A program made the position numbers and the translations under genes. From Frigididesulfovibrio sp031553235 (lineage in GTDB: Bacteria > Desulfobacterota > Desulfovibrionia > Desulfovibrionales > Desulfovibrionaceae), in the NCBI GenBank assembly GCA_031553235.1, contig JAVBLS010000017.1, positions 1 to 45,775 of the forward strand: a stretch of DNA of 45,775 nucleotides. The letters are read 5' to 3'. A model generated the notes under the pieces. That model was not told the DNA's origin and did no database searches. It saw only the letters and a list, made by a program, of their open reading frames with translations. The first letter of the stretch is position 1. Each line of letters begins with the position of its first letter. Below, piece after piece: positions 7,801 through 15,473 of this stretch.

Positions 7801-9117
7801 CAGGATGAAACTGACCTCGGGCTGAAAAAAGCGGGCCCCGGCAAAGTGGGCCACGGTTTCCACCTCGTCGTGGTCCAGGCGCAGGGCGGCGCAGATCAAG
7901 GCGCTGCCGTAGCCGGTGGCGCAGGAAGAACGGATGACGCAGCCGGGCCGTTTTCGGGCGTAAATTTCCCGGATCACGGACACGGCCGCGGGCAGGGGGT
8001 CGCCTTTGTTGGGGCCGTAGCTGGAGTAGAGCAACCGGCCCTGCGGGTCGACGAGCACGGCCTTGAAGGTGGTCGAGCCGCTGTCCACGCCGAGAAAGGC
8101 GTCGCCCTCATACTCTTCCAGAGGGAACGCGGCCGGGGCCTCGCCGGTGTGGCGGGCGTGAAAGGCGGCGCGTTCTTCGGGCGAGGCAAAGAAGGGTGGT
8201 AGGCTTTTTTCCCCTTCGTCGGGGCCGGAAGCCTCCAGAAGCTCGGCCAGGGCCTCGGGCCGCGGCCCGCCGCACGGCCCGGCGTTTTTGCCGGCATCGG
8301 TGTCGCGGGCGTGCAGGGCCGCGCCGATGGCCACAAAAAATTCGGCGTGCTCGGGAAAAACCGCTTCGTCGGGGGAAAGGCCAAGCGTGACCACAAAGCG
8401 TTCGCGTAGCGACTGCAGAAAGGCAAAAGGCCCCCCCAGAAAAAGCACCTTGCCGCGAATGCGCCTGCCCCTGGCTAGGCCGCTGATGGTCTGGTCGACC
8501 ACTGCCTGCATGATTGAGGCGGCAATGTCCTCAAGCCGGCAGCCTTCGTTGATCAGGGGCAAAATGTCGGTTTTGGCGAACACCCCGCAGCGCGAGGCAA
8601 TGGGGTAGACGGCGTGGTGTTCAAGGGCCAGCTTGTCCAGGCCGGCTGCGTCGGTGTGGATGAAGGCGGCCATCTGATCGATGAAGGCCCCGGTGCCGCC
8701 GGCGCAGGTTTCGTTCATGCGCTGGTCCACGCCGCCGGTAAAAAAAGTCAGCTTGGCGTCTTCGCCTCCCAGTTCCACGGCCACGTCCACGTCGGGCGCA
8801 ATGGCCCGGGCCGCCAGGCCGGAGGCGATGACTTCCTGGACAAAAGGCAGGCCCATGCGGGAAGCCGCTTCAATGGCCCCGGAGCCGGAGGCGGCGGCAA
8901 TGACGTGGGCTTCGGGAAAGGCTGCGCCCGCTTCACGCAGCAAGGCCGCTGCCGCCCCGCGCACCTCGGAAAAATGCCGGCGGTAACGGGAAAAGAGCAC
9001 CCGGCCGGAGGCGTCAAGGGCCACCACCTTGACGGTGGTGGAACCGATGTCCAGGCCGAGAAAAAGTGCCTGCGCGGCGATACGGGCGCAGGGCTCGGAT
9101 TCGGGAAGTCGGGTCAT
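4846..9117 (-). CDS. Giant fused acyl-CoA dehydratase activase / double-cubane-type reductase
   Basis: This polypeptide of about 1423 residues (numbering from a GTG at 9135) has two ASKHA ATPase domains of the BadF/BcrA/HgdC family, starting LGLDIGSTTVK (residue 27) and LGVDSGSTTFK (348). Each keeps the two cysteines that in HgdC hold a [4Fe-4S] cluster at the dimer interface: C144/C183 and C471/C510, both 39 apart. A further motif CNGCANHC...C (632-658) may bind a cluster. A DUF2229 domain follows (NIYENYPLWF, GTIPSQTVCYPAKL), then an HgdB-like part with GGGCRATNY. The family makes low-potential electrons by ATP hydrolysis for 2-hydroxyacyl-CoA dehydratases or double-cubane proteins; the substrate here is unknown. 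Start choice is weak: ATG at 9117 or GTG at 9135, neither with a clear ribosome binding site. Confidence 0.85.
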   Translation of the reverse strand: MTRLPESEPCARIAAQALFLGLDIGSTTVKVVALDASGRVLFSRYRRHFSEVRGAAAALLREAGAAFPEAHVIAAASGSGAIEAASRMGLPFVQEVIASGLAARAIAPDVDVAVELGGEDAKLTFFTGGVDQRMNETCAGGTGAFIDQMAAFIHTDAAGLDKLALEHHAVYPIASRCGVFAKTDILPLINEGCRLEDIAASIMQAVVDQTISGLARGRRIRGKVLFLGGPFAFLQSLRERFVVTLGLSPDEAVFPEHAEFFVAIGAALHARDTDAGKNAGPCGGPRPEALAELLEASGPDEGEKSLPPFFASPEERAAFHARHTGEAPAAFPLEEYEGDAFLGVDSGSTTFKAVLVDPQGRLLYSSYGPNKGDPLPAAVSVIREIYARKRPGCVIRSSCATGYGSALICAALRLDHDEVETVAHFAGARFFQPEVSFILDIGGQDIKCLRIRGGAIDRIQLNEACSAGCGSFIETFARSLNLGLEEFTKAALAAENPVDLGTRCTVFMNSKVRQAQKDGAKVGDIAAGLCSSVVRNACYKVMKLSGPEELGPHVSAQGGAFAGDGLLRALEMHLGRNVVRPALAGLMGAFGAALVAGERGPAGSVSGLIGPEELAAFSAKTKTTRCNGCANHCLLTITRFADGRGFVSGNRCERGAGESPRDEPPNLFRWKYDRLFNHYRPLEPAQARRGSVGIPRTLNIYENYPLWFTLFTELGFRVELSAPSSKELFYKGYGTIPSQTVCYPAKLAHGHMLDLLEKKPDALFFPCLPQEIKEFSSQTNHYNCPVVIGYPELLDKNIGELHRSTIPFYCPFLPLAPDYLARRLIDIPLFADISIDELEAAVRAAFAEREAFKVEVARKGEEVLLHLRETGRFGIVLAGHPYHVDPEVHHGIADLVASCGMGVLTEDSVAHLSPDPGPLRVVDQWTYHSRLYRAGAFAAGAENLAVLQLVSFGCGLDAVTSDQVEEILTVKGRLYAQIKIDEGENLGPARIRIRSLQAAMRDRREREEAPPAAPVYKGSPPFTVAMRETHTILIPQLSPMHFQFLETIFEAEGYRCRQLPKVTPEAVETGLRHVHNDACYPAIVVVGQLLQAIRSGEYDTRRIALMISQTGGGCRATNYIAFLRKALVDAGLDHIPIVSFNMDGLDKNPGFRLTRKMLRRIIMAGFYGDALMRITHRLEPYEVTPGDVAALSGVWVERIKENLRTAGFFRFHRNMARLVRDFDDLPIREVPRKPRVGLVGEILLKYHPDANNNAAKVVEREGGEAVVPDLMDFVLYSFHSSIYGYRHLSGSWRNYASSLMSIAFLEYCRRHMRRALRRSKRFTPPLRFAQLRRGAEGLISLGHQTGEGWLLAAEMVELLESGVNNILCMQPFGCLPNHITGKGLLKELKRRYPQSNIIAVDYDPGASEANQINRIKLMMSVAR

Positions 9118-9243
9118 GGTCCTGCTTGGCTTCACTTGATGTCGGTGTCGCTATTTATCCGCAAAAAACCGCTGCCGGCAAGGAATGATTCCAGGGCCGC
9201 AGCCCAGGTGCAGTGAAGGCGTTTCTGCTCTGCCCCGGTGGGC

Positions 9244-9278
9244 AAAAAAATACCGGGAAGGCCGCGGCCTTCCCGGTA
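9244..9278 (-). terminator. Rho-independent terminator of the lipoprotein gene
   Basis: TACCGGGAAGGCCG and CGGCCTTCCCGGTA form a perfect 28-base palindrome (9251-9278). The + strand A7 at 9244-9250 gives a T7 tail on the minus strand. It lies 23 bases past the lipoprotein stop. Confidence 0.85.
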
Positions 9279-9301
9279 AACACCACAAGGCGTAAGCCCT
9301 G

Positions 9302-9730
9302 TTACTTCTTCTTCAGCACCAGCACGGCGCCGCCGGCCTTGATAGACAAGGTGTCGGCGCTGTTGATTTCGATGGGCAGGTCCACGCCGCCGGTGGTGAT
9401 CACCACCTTGCCGGCTTCTTCGGACTTGACGGTGTAAGGGGTATTGTTCTCCGCCTGGCCCATCATCTTGCCGGAAATGGTCTTTTTCGCGGTGTCGAAG
9501 GTCATGGCGGTCTCACCCAGCATGGAGGCCATCTGGGTCTTTGCGGCTTCTTTGGCCTGGGCGAAATTCGGGTCGTCGGCCTTCATACCCATGGCGGTCA
9601 GGGTATGGGTCATGGTGGCGTCGGTGTCGAGGGTCCAGGTGCCCTCAAGCTTGGAGGCCGGCGTATCGGAAGAACCGCAGGCGGCGATCAGCAGGCAGAC
9701 TAAGGCGAGAGGCAGTAAAAAACGTTTCAT
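9302..9730 (-). CDS. Small lipoprotein of unknown function
   Basis: This 142-residue protein has a lipoprotein signal peptide: MKRF, a hydrophobic stretch, then the lipobox LIAAC with Cys18 followed by GSS, which favours outer-membrane sorting over retention in the inner membrane. The mature part starts with a Ser/Thr-rich linker. It continues with LEGTWTLDT, a Met-rich helical segment (MTHTLTAMGMKADD ... MASMLGETAMTF), and then short strands ending in VLVLKKK. The LEGTW beginning is reminiscent of small lipocalin-like lipoproteins, but I do not recognise the family. AAGGAG lies six bases before the ATG. A probable promoter lies upstream and a strong terminator downstream, so it is a single-gene unit between perR and the activase. 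Confidence 0.75.
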   Translation of the reverse strand: MKRFLLPLALVCLLIAACGSSDTPASKLEGTWTLDTDATMTHTLTAMGMKADDPNFAQAKEAAKTQMASMLGETAMTFDTAKKTISGKMMGQAENNTPYTVKSEEAGKVVITTGGVDLPIEINSADTLSIKAGGAVLVLKKK

Positions 9731-9771
9731 GAAAGGCTCCTTTGTATATTTTCATGTGAAAACTGCGTTAT

Positions 9772-9799
9772 CTTATAACCTGAGCCATAAAAAAAACAA
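9772..9799 (-). promoter_or_regulatory. Candidate sigma70 promoter for the lipoprotein gene
   Basis: On the minus strand TTGTTT (9794-9799) and TATAAG (9772-9777) are separated by 16 bases, about 42 bases before the start codon. The -35 box overlaps the T-run of the presumed perR terminator. Confidence 0.4.
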
Positions 9800-9820
9800 G
9801 AGAGGTCGCAAAAAACGACC
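9786..9820 (-). terminator. Weak terminator after perR
   Basis: On the minus strand a short GGTCG/CGACC stem with a TTTTTTG loop is followed by TCTCTTG and T8. The stem is only 5 bp plus flanking mismatched pairs, so the call is moderate. Confidence 0.4.
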
Positions 9821-9852
9821 CCTTTTCCTCTCGAGTATATGATGGAGCTTTT

Positions 9853-10242
9853 TTAAGAGTTTTGCCGGCGGCAGTCGTCGCACAAGCCGACAAATTCCAC
9901 CTCGGCCCGGCTCAGGGTAAAGCCCGGCACGGCGTTGGGCTCCAAGTCCGGCAGGGCCACAGGCGTATAAATGTCGCCCACCCGGCCGCAGATCTCGCAA
10001 CGCACATGGCTGTGCGGGGCGAGATCGCCGTCAAAACGCTTCTGCATTCCGGCCCGCTCCAGCAGACGTACCGCCCCCGAACCAACCAGAAGATCCAGGT
10101 TGCGGTAGACGGTGCCCAGGCTGATCCGGGGCATTTTTTTACGGACCATTCCGTACAATTCGTCCGCGCTGGGGTGGGTTTTGGCCCCGCGCAACGCTTC
10201 CAGGATGACGGCTCGCTGGCGGGTCATACGTGTTTGTGACAT
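9853..10242 (-). CDS. perR: PerR-type peroxide-responsive repressor (Fur family)
   Basis: This is a 129-residue Fur-family protein: winged helix (MTRQRAVILEAL ... LGTVYRNLDLL) followed by a dimerisation domain. A structural zinc site is formed by C82/C85 and C121/C124. The regulatory metal ligands match B. subtilis PerR with a constant offset of 14: H23, D71, H77, H79 and D90, equivalent to H37, D85, H91, H93 and D104. The Asp at 71, where Fur proteins have Glu, argues for PerR. It would repress oxidative-stress genes until its Fe(II)-bound histidines are oxidised by peroxide. The start is the ATG at 10242 with GAGG just upstream; the frame runs further upstream but without a ribosome binding site and through the operator. 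A 7-1-7 palindrome upstream suggests autoregulation. Confidence 0.85.
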   Translation of the reverse strand: MSQTRMTRQRAVILEALRGAKTHPSADELYGMVRKKMPRISLGTVYRNLDLLVGSGAVRLLERAGMQKRFDGDLAPHSHVRCEICGRVGDIYTPVALPDLEPNAVPGFTLSRAEVEFVGLCDDCRRQNS

Positions 10243-10272
10243 GACGTGCACCTCAAGGTTCTTAACAGGTCT

Positions 10273-10287
10273 TATTACTGAGTAATA
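10273..10287. promoter_or_regulatory. Per/Fur-box-like operator upstream of perR
   Basis: TATTACTGAGTAATA is a perfect 7-1-7 inverted repeat, the geometry of PerR and Fur boxes (compare TTATAATNATTATAA). It lies 31 bases before the perR start codon. Autorepression is inferred. Confidence 0.6.
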
Positions 10288-10375
10288 GAGCAATGGTCAA
10301 GCAGGGACAAGGGCGGGCCGGAAAGTTTTCCGCCACGTCCCTTCCGGCTGCTTCCCAAGCCGCCAGGCATGGGTT

Positions 10376-10577
10376 ATGGAGCAGACGAACATTGAAAATG
10401 CGCGTTTGCCCCAGTGGACGCGTAAGCAAAGCGGATCTGCGGAGATTGTTCGGCTGTCACACCGGCGGAAAAACAAAACCATTCCTCGCATAGGCGTGGA
10501 CCGCAACCTGTTTGCGGGCCTGTTCAGAAGTCCGCCGGAACATGTTTTCATAGACAATTTCAAAATAAAGTTGCTCC
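10376..10577 (+). repeat. Dispersed spacer repeat, copy 3 (long form)
   Basis: The left part (AGCAGACGAACATTG, then GACGCGTAAGC) resembles the region after hisD. The middle, with TGTTCGGC, CACACCGGCGGAAAA, AAACCA and CATAGGCG, matches the middle of the copy between uxaA and the transporter. The right part, with TTTGCGGGCC, AGAAGTCCGCCGGAA and ACAATTTCAAAATAAAGTTG, matches the purC copy. It ends in GCTCC next to AGGGG of uvrC. Confidence 0.65.
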
Positions 10578-10586
10578 AGGGGCCGC

Positions 10587-12503
10587 ATGCAACGCCCGGA
10601 TCTTTCCCTGTTCCCGGATTCGCCCGGGGTCTATCTGTTCAAGGACGCCTCCGGGCGGATCATCTATGTCGGCAAAGCCCTGCGCCTGCGCCGGCGCGTC
10701 GCCTCCTACTTCCGCGAAGAGTCGGCCCTCACGGCCAAGACGGCAGCCATGGTCCGCCGGGCCGAGAGCCTGGATTTTTTCTCCACCGGCACGGAAAAAG
10801 AAGCCCTGCTTCTGGAGGCCGGGCTGATCAAAAAGCACCGGCCGCGCTACAACATTCTGCTGCGCGACGACAAGGACCACCTGCTTTTTCGCATCAGCTC
10901 CCGCCACCCTTATCCCCGGGTGGAGATCGTGCGCCGGGTTTCGGCAACGCGCCGGGCCGGCGACGAGATTTTCGGGCCCTTTTCTTCAGGCGGGGCGGCG
11001 CGCGAGACCTGGAGGCTGATCCACAAGTATTTTCCCTTGCGCCGCTGCCGCGACGCGGCTTTTGCCAATCGTACCCGGCCCTGCCTGTATTACGATATCG
11101 GCCAGTGCTCCGCGCCCTGCGTGCTGCCCGTGCCCGAGGAAGAATACCGGGCAACCCTGCGCCAAGTGGAGCTGCTGCTTTCCGGGCGTTCGCGCGAACT
11201 CCTGGACAAGCTGCGAACCGAAATGCTCGCCGCTTCCGAGGCTCTGGCCTTCGAGTCGGCCGCCCGGCTGCGCGACCAGATTCGGGCCGTGGAGCGCACC
11301 TTGGAACGACAATCCGTGGTCCTGGCCAAGGAAGAAGATCTCGACCTGATCGGCGTGGGGCAGGCGCCCGAGGGGCTGGCCCTGGGCCTGGCCGTGGTGC
11401 GCCGGGGGGCGCTCCAGGATCAGCGGGCCTTTTTCTTCCCCGGCTTGAGCCCTGAAGATTTGCCGGATCTTCTGGAAGGCTTTTTGTCGCAGTTTTACCT
11501 GCAGGGCTCGGCCTCGCCGCCGCCGCGCATCGTGGTGCCCTGGCTGCCCGAAGCCGAACCCGGCGGGCCGCCGCCTTTTGAAGCCTTGGAACAGGCGCTT
11601 TCGGACCTGCGCGGCGCGCCCGCGATCATCCGCGTGCCGCGCGGCCCGGACGAGGACAAGCTGGCGCTTATGGCCGCCGGGCATGCCCTGGATACGGCCA
11701 AGCGCCGCCTGGCTCCCGCCGTGGGCGAGCTTCTGGCCTCCCGCCTGCGTCTGGCCGCGCCGGTGCGGCGTATTGAGGCTGTGGACATTTCCCATACCGG
11801 CGGCCGGCAGACCCGGGCCGGCATGGTGGTCTTTGAGGACGGCGAACCCCGGCCCGAGGAACACCGGGCCTATGCCGTGGAAACCGAGACCCCGGGCGAC
11901 GATTATGCCGCTCTGGCCGCCTGGGCCGAGCGCCGCATCGCATCCGGGCCGCCCTGGCCGGATCTGATTGTGATTGACGGCGGCAAGGGGCAGCTGGCCG
12001 CCGTCGAGCGTGTCTTTCGTGAGCAGTGGCGCGAACAGCGGCACGAGCCCGGCAGCGGGCACGGCAGTGAGCCCGGCCTGGAGAATTCGCCGCTTCTGGT
12101 CGGCCTGGCCAAGGCCCGCGACGAAGAAGGCCGGGCCGATCGTCGGGCCGGCAATGTCGAAGACCGCCTGTTCCTGCCCGGCCGCTCCAACCCCGTGCCC
12201 CTGCGCCCCGGCAGCCCGGAATTGCTCTTTTTGCAGCGCGTTCGTGACGCCGTGCACAACTACACCCTGGGCAAGCACCGCCGGGCCCGCACCAAGGCGG
12301 CCCTGGCCGGCGAACTCACCCGCCTGCCCGGCATAGGGCCGGAACTGGCCCGTCGGCTCTTTGAGCGCTTCGGTTCCCTCAAGGCCCTGGCCGCCGCCCC
12401 GGTCGAAGAACTGCGCCGCGTTCCCGGCGTAGGAAAAAATCGTGCCGCGCAACTGCGCGAGCGCCTGCGCGCTTTGGTGGAGACGGAAACGGCGCGGGAA
12501 TAG
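10587..12503 (+). CDS. uvrC: Excinuclease ABC subunit C
   Basis: This 638-residue UvrC makes the two incisions in nucleotide excision repair together with UvrA/UvrB. Domains in order: GIY-YIG nuclease at the N-terminus (GVYLF at 14, IIYVGKA at 25, Arg-rich helix after it); a Cys region with C154, C166, C174 and C178, the positions reported as Fe-S ligands in E. coli UvrC; the UVR motif near residues 200-235; the RNase H-like endonuclease domain with AVDISHTGG and LIVIDGGKGQL; and a C-terminal tandem HhH DNA-binding region (LPGIGPELARRLFERFGSL, VPGVGKNRAAQL). The ATG has AGGGG four bases upstream at the end of a spacer repeat. The stop codon TAG is the first triplet of the next repeat copy. 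Confidence 0.97.
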   Translation: MQRPDLSLFPDSPGVYLFKDASGRIIYVGKALRLRRRVASYFREESALTAKTAAMVRRAESLDFFSTGTEKEALLLEAGLIKKHRPRYNILLRDDKDHLLFRISSRHPYPRVEIVRRVSATRRAGDEIFGPFSSGGAARETWRLIHKYFPLRRCRDAAFANRTRPCLYYDIGQCSAPCVLPVPEEEYRATLRQVELLLSGRSRELLDKLRTEMLAASEALAFESAARLRDQIRAVERTLERQSVVLAKEEDLDLIGVGQAPEGLALGLAVVRRGALQDQRAFFFPGLSPEDLPDLLEGFLSQFYLQGSASPPPRIVVPWLPEAEPGGPPPFEALEQALSDLRGAPAIIRVPRGPDEDKLALMAAGHALDTAKRRLAPAVGELLASRLRLAAPVRRIEAVDISHTGGRQTRAGMVVFEDGEPRPEEHRAYAVETETPGDDYAALAAWAERRIASGPPWPDLIVIDGGKGQLAAVERVFREQWREQRHEPGSGHGSEPGLENSPLLVGLAKARDEEGRADRRAGNVEDRLFLPGRSNPVPLRPGSPELLFLQRVRDAVHNYTLGKHRRARTKAALAGELTRLPGIGPELARRLFERFGSLKALAAAPVEELRRVPGVGKNRAAQLRERLRALVETETARE

Positions 12504-12562
12504 AGCAGTTTCGCCTCGTTGGAGCAATTGCAAAATGGGATTGCTCCAGAAGCAGTTTCGCC
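12501..12562 (+). repeat. Dispersed spacer repeat, copy 4 (short form)
   Basis: TAGAGCAGTTTCGCC starts on the uvrC stop codon. GGAGCAAT (12521-12528) and ATTGCTCC (12540-12547) form an 8-bp stem whose loop carries the TTGCAAAATGG core. AGCAGTTTCGCC then recurs at 12551-12562. Confidence 0.65.
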
Positions 12563-12642
12563 CCATTCTCAGCGGGTTTACTTCCCGTCTTTCGGATGCT
12601 ACCCGTCGCGAAAATCGAGAACCCGCCGGGACAGGGGCGCCC

Positions 12643-13482
12643 ATGGGCAAAGCCAGAGTGTATGATCGCGATATCCCTTCCAATTGCTGCCTGACCTTCA
12701 AGACGGTGACCAGCGACTTCAAGTCCATCTGGCATACTCATCAGGACTTTGAGATCGTCTGCATCGAGGACGGCGGCGGCGTACTGCACTATGGCCGGGA
12801 GAAAAAGCCATACGGCCGCGGCGACCTGCTGGCATTGGGCCCCTGGGTGCCGCACCGCTTTATGGAAAAAAGCCGGGAGCATCGTTCCACATCCATTCTG
12901 TTCAACCACAATTTCATTATCCCGGGTTTTTTCTTTGCCGAGTTGGTGCGGGAGATCAAAGACTTTTTGGATACCGCCTCATCCGGGCTGTTTTTTAAGG
13001 CCGGGCTGGAGCGCGTGGGCGGGGTCATAGAGCTTCTGGCCTCCAAGGAAACTGGTTTCGACCAAGCCATGCACCTGCTGTTTCTGCTCAAAAAACTGTC
13101 CGGCTTGCCTGATGCGGAGCGGATTCTGCCGGAAGGCACGGGCTATGAAAACAGAAGCTACATGAAGCTGCAGGAGATTCTGCACTATATCCACGAGCAT
13201 TCACGCCACCGCCTGCTCCAAGGGGAGGTTGCCCGGGAATTTTTTATGTCCCGCAGTGCCTTTTCCCGTTTTTTCAAAGAAAAGACCGGTGAAGGCTTTT
13301 CTCGCTATCTGACCGTCCTGCGGTTGGAAAAAGCCTGCAAACTTCTGGAATATACCGATCGCTCCATCACGGAGATCGGACAACAGGCTGGTTTTGAAAG
13401 CATTTCCGCTTTCAATCGGGCCTTTGCCCGCTTTCGTTCCGAATCCCCCAGTGCGTACCGCAAGCGTCAAACAAATTTGTAG
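12643..13482 (+). CDS. AraC-family transcriptional regulator, probable sugar-acid activator
   Basis: This 279-residue cytoplasmic regulator has an N-terminal cupin-like sensor domain (IWHTHQDFEIVCIEDGGG, then GDLLALGPWVPHRF) and a C-terminal AraC DNA-binding domain with two helix-turn-helix units (LLQGEVAREFFMSRSAFSRF and ITEIGQQAGFESISAFNRAF, ending SPSAYRK). The layout is that of AraC-type sugar regulators such as RhaS. It lies upstream of, and in the same direction as, a UxaA-family dehydratase and a FucP-type transporter, so it probably senses that substrate and activates those genes. I chose the ATG at 12643, with AGGGG six bases upstream and directly before the cupin domain; the open frame extends 67 codons upstream but overlaps uvrC and the spacer repeat. 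Confidence 0.85.
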   Translation: MGKARVYDRDIPSNCCLTFKTVTSDFKSIWHTHQDFEIVCIEDGGGVLHYGREKKPYGRGDLLALGPWVPHRFMEKSREHRSTSILFNHNFIIPGFFFAELVREIKDFLDTASSGLFFKAGLERVGGVIELLASKETGFDQAMHLLFLLKKLSGLPDAERILPEGTGYENRSYMKLQEILHYIHEHSRHRLLQGEVAREFFMSRSAFSRFFKEKTGEGFSRYLTVLRLEKACKLLEYTDRSITEIGQQAGFESISAFNRAFARFRSESPSAYRKRQTNL

Positions 13483-13668
13483 GGCTTGCCCATTCTCTTC
13501 ACAAAAAAACGCCTTTACCTCGTCTTTGTCACGCTCCCCACTTTTTATCAGCAAGCCTACAGGGTTACAATTCAGGCTGTTTTTGAGCAAATCCGCGTAG
13601 CGGCATTCCTGTTTTCTCCTATCCTCGCCGAAGTTTGAGAACACTTCGAAATCACTCGAGGAAGAGAA

Positions 13669-15264
13669 ATGTCCGCCTTTTTACGTATCGATCCCAAAGA
13701 CAACCTGATCGTGGCCCTGCGGGATCTGCCCGCCGGAGAGCGCATCAACGTCGACGGTGAGGAAATCGTTTTGCCCGGCCCTGTGGGGGCCAAGCACAAG
13801 TTTGTGATCCGGCCCGTTCCCGAAGGCGGCCTGGTGACCCTGTACGGGCTGCCGGTCGGCCAAACCCTGCGTCCCCTGCAAAGGGGAGAGGCCGTTTGCA
13901 CGGAGAACACCCGGCATTACGCCGCGCCCGTGAGTTCGAGCGACGGCGGGCCATATGCCTGGAGGGCGCCGGATGTCGGCCGCTGGGCCGGGCAAACCTT
14001 CGCCGGAGTGATCCGGCCGGACGGTCGCGTGGGCACAGCCAACCACTGGCTGATTCTGCCGCTGGTCTTCTGCGAAAACCGCGATTCTCTGGCCTTGGGC
14101 GCGGCTTTGGGCCGGGCCTTGGGCTACAGCAAAGACTCCTTGGAGAACTATGCCCGCTCGTTGACGGGCGGCGATCCGAACGCGACTGCGGTCCGGCATG
14201 TCTTTCCCCATGTGGACGGGGTGCGGGCCATTGCCGTGAACAGCGGCTGCGGCGGCACCGCCGATGACGCCCGCGCGCTCTGCCGCATTCTGGCCGCCTA
14301 TGCGGACCACCCCAATGTGGCGGGGGTCACGCTGTTCGGTCTGGGCTGTGAGAAGGCCCAGCCCAGCCTGTTCGAGGCCGCTCTGGCCGAGCGCAACCCC
14401 GCCTTTGCCAAGCCGCTCCGCCTGTTCCGGAGGCAGGGCTGGAGCAGCGAATCCGCCATGATGCGGGAGGCGGCGCGCTGGACCGTGGAGGGCCTTGCCG
14501 GTGCCGACCGGGTGCGGCGCGCTCCGGTGCCGCTTTCTCATTTGAAGCTTGGGGTGAAATGCGGCGGATCGGACGGTTTTTCGGGCATTTCCGCCAACCC
14601 GGTCATCGGGCTCGTTTCAGATTGCGTGGTTGCCCTGGGGGGGGCCTCGGTCATGGGGGAATTCCCGGAACTGTGCGGGGCGGAGGGCGTGATGGCGGCG
14701 CGCTGCAACAATCCCGGGGATCGGGAAAAATTTTTCGCCCTGATGCGCCGCTATGAAGAAGAGGCCAATCGTTGCGGCACTTCCATGGCGGACAACCCCA
14801 GCCCCGGCAATATCCGGGACGGGCTGATCACCGACGCGATCAAATCCCTGGGCGCCGCCAAAAAGGGCGGCACGGCCCCGGTGGCCGCGGTGCTCGACTA
14901 CGGCGAGGCCATGCCGGACTCGGGCTTCAGCCTTGCCTGCACGCCCGGCAACGATCTGGAGGCCGTGACCGGCCTGGTGGCCGCCGGAGCCAATCTGGTG
15001 CTGTTTTCCACAGGGCTCGGCACACCCACCGGCAACCCCATTGTCCCGGTGCTGAAGATCGCCGGCAATACCCCCATGGCGGAAAGGCTTGCCGACATCA
15101 TCGACTTCGACTGCGGGCCGGTGATTCAGGGCAGTTCCCTGGAGACCATGGCCGCCGCGCTGCTGGACAAGGTCGCTGCCGCCGCCGGGCGGGAGTGCGT
15201 CGCCAAAGCCGAAGCACTGGAGCAGCACGACTTTCTGTTCTGGAAGCGGAAAGTTTCTTTGTAG
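13669..15264 (+). CDS. UxaA-family sugar-acid dehydratase (altronate/galactarate type)
   Basis: This 531-residue enzyme has an N-terminal SAF domain (residues 1-90: DNLIVALRDLPAGE, HKFVIRPVPEGG, YGLPVGQTL, NTRHY) fused to the UxaA/GarD catalytic domain (FAGVIRPDGRVGTANHW, NSGCGG, LFGLGCEKAQ, KCGGSDGFSGISANP, DNPSPGNI, STGLGTPTGNP). Relatives are D-altronate dehydratase UxaA and galactarate dehydratase GarD, metal-dependent enzymes making 2-keto-3-deoxy sugar acids. Sulfolactate sulfo-lyase (SuyAB) is a relative worth considering in a sulfite-using anaerobe. The AraC regulator upstream and FucP-type importer downstream favour a sugar acid. The ATG follows GAGGAAG. The 186-base gap before it, lower in GC, probably holds the promoter and AraC sites, but no clear direct repeats were found. 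Confidence 0.85.
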   Translation: MSAFLRIDPKDNLIVALRDLPAGERINVDGEEIVLPGPVGAKHKFVIRPVPEGGLVTLYGLPVGQTLRPLQRGEAVCTENTRHYAAPVSSSDGGPYAWRAPDVGRWAGQTFAGVIRPDGRVGTANHWLILPLVFCENRDSLALGAALGRALGYSKDSLENYARSLTGGDPNATAVRHVFPHVDGVRAIAVNSGCGGTADDARALCRILAAYADHPNVAGVTLFGLGCEKAQPSLFEAALAERNPAFAKPLRLFRRQGWSSESAMMREAARWTVEGLAGADRVRRAPVPLSHLKLGVKCGGSDGFSGISANPVIGLVSDCVVALGGASVMGEFPELCGAEGVMAARCNNPGDREKFFALMRRYEEEANRCGTSMADNPSPGNIRDGLITDAIKSLGAAKKGGTAPVAAVLDYGEAMPDSGFSLACTPGNDLEAVTGLVAAGANLVLFSTGLGTPTGNPIVPVLKIAGNTPMAERLADIIDFDCGPVIQGSSLETMAAALLDKVAAAAGRECVAKAEALEQHDFLFWKRKVSL

Positions 15265-15420
15265 AGCATTTTCACTTTGAAAATGCCTATGCAACCATCT
15301 TGCCCATGGGCTTCCGCACGAGCCGGCAAGAAAGCAGGACTACCAAGGTTCTTCGGCCGCCACACTGGCGGAAAAGCGAAACCAGGCCTCACACAGGCGC
15401 GAGCCGCAGCCCGGTGCAAC
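15262..15420 (+). repeat. Dispersed spacer repeat, copy 5
   Basis: TAGAGCATTTTCA starts on the stop codon of the dehydratase gene. GCATTTTCA-CTT-TGAAAATGC (15266-15286) is a perfect 9-bp hairpin. The later part (GTTCTTCGGC, CACACTGGCGGAAAA, AAACCAGGCCTC, ACAGGCG) aligns with the middle of the copy before uvrC. The transporter's ribosome binding site lies about 45 bases beyond. Confidence 0.65.
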
Positions 15421-15473
15421 GGCCGACCGCTCGCCCGTCCGCATCTTCAACCTGACCGAACAAGGAGAGAGCG

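Larger units (their letters stand above)
10243..10586. other. Intergenic region between divergent perR and uvrC
   Basis: The left part holds the perR promoter region with its palindrome. The part from about 10376 to 10577 is a copy of the dispersed spacer repeat and runs into the uvrC ribosome binding site. No coding sequence is supported. Confidence 0.6.

Noticed and set aside
10376..11455. A 359-codon frame starting in the spacer repeat and running in another frame through uvrC
   Set aside because: The uvrC frame has all expected motifs. This one gives an Arg/Pro/Gly-rich translation typical of a shifted frame.
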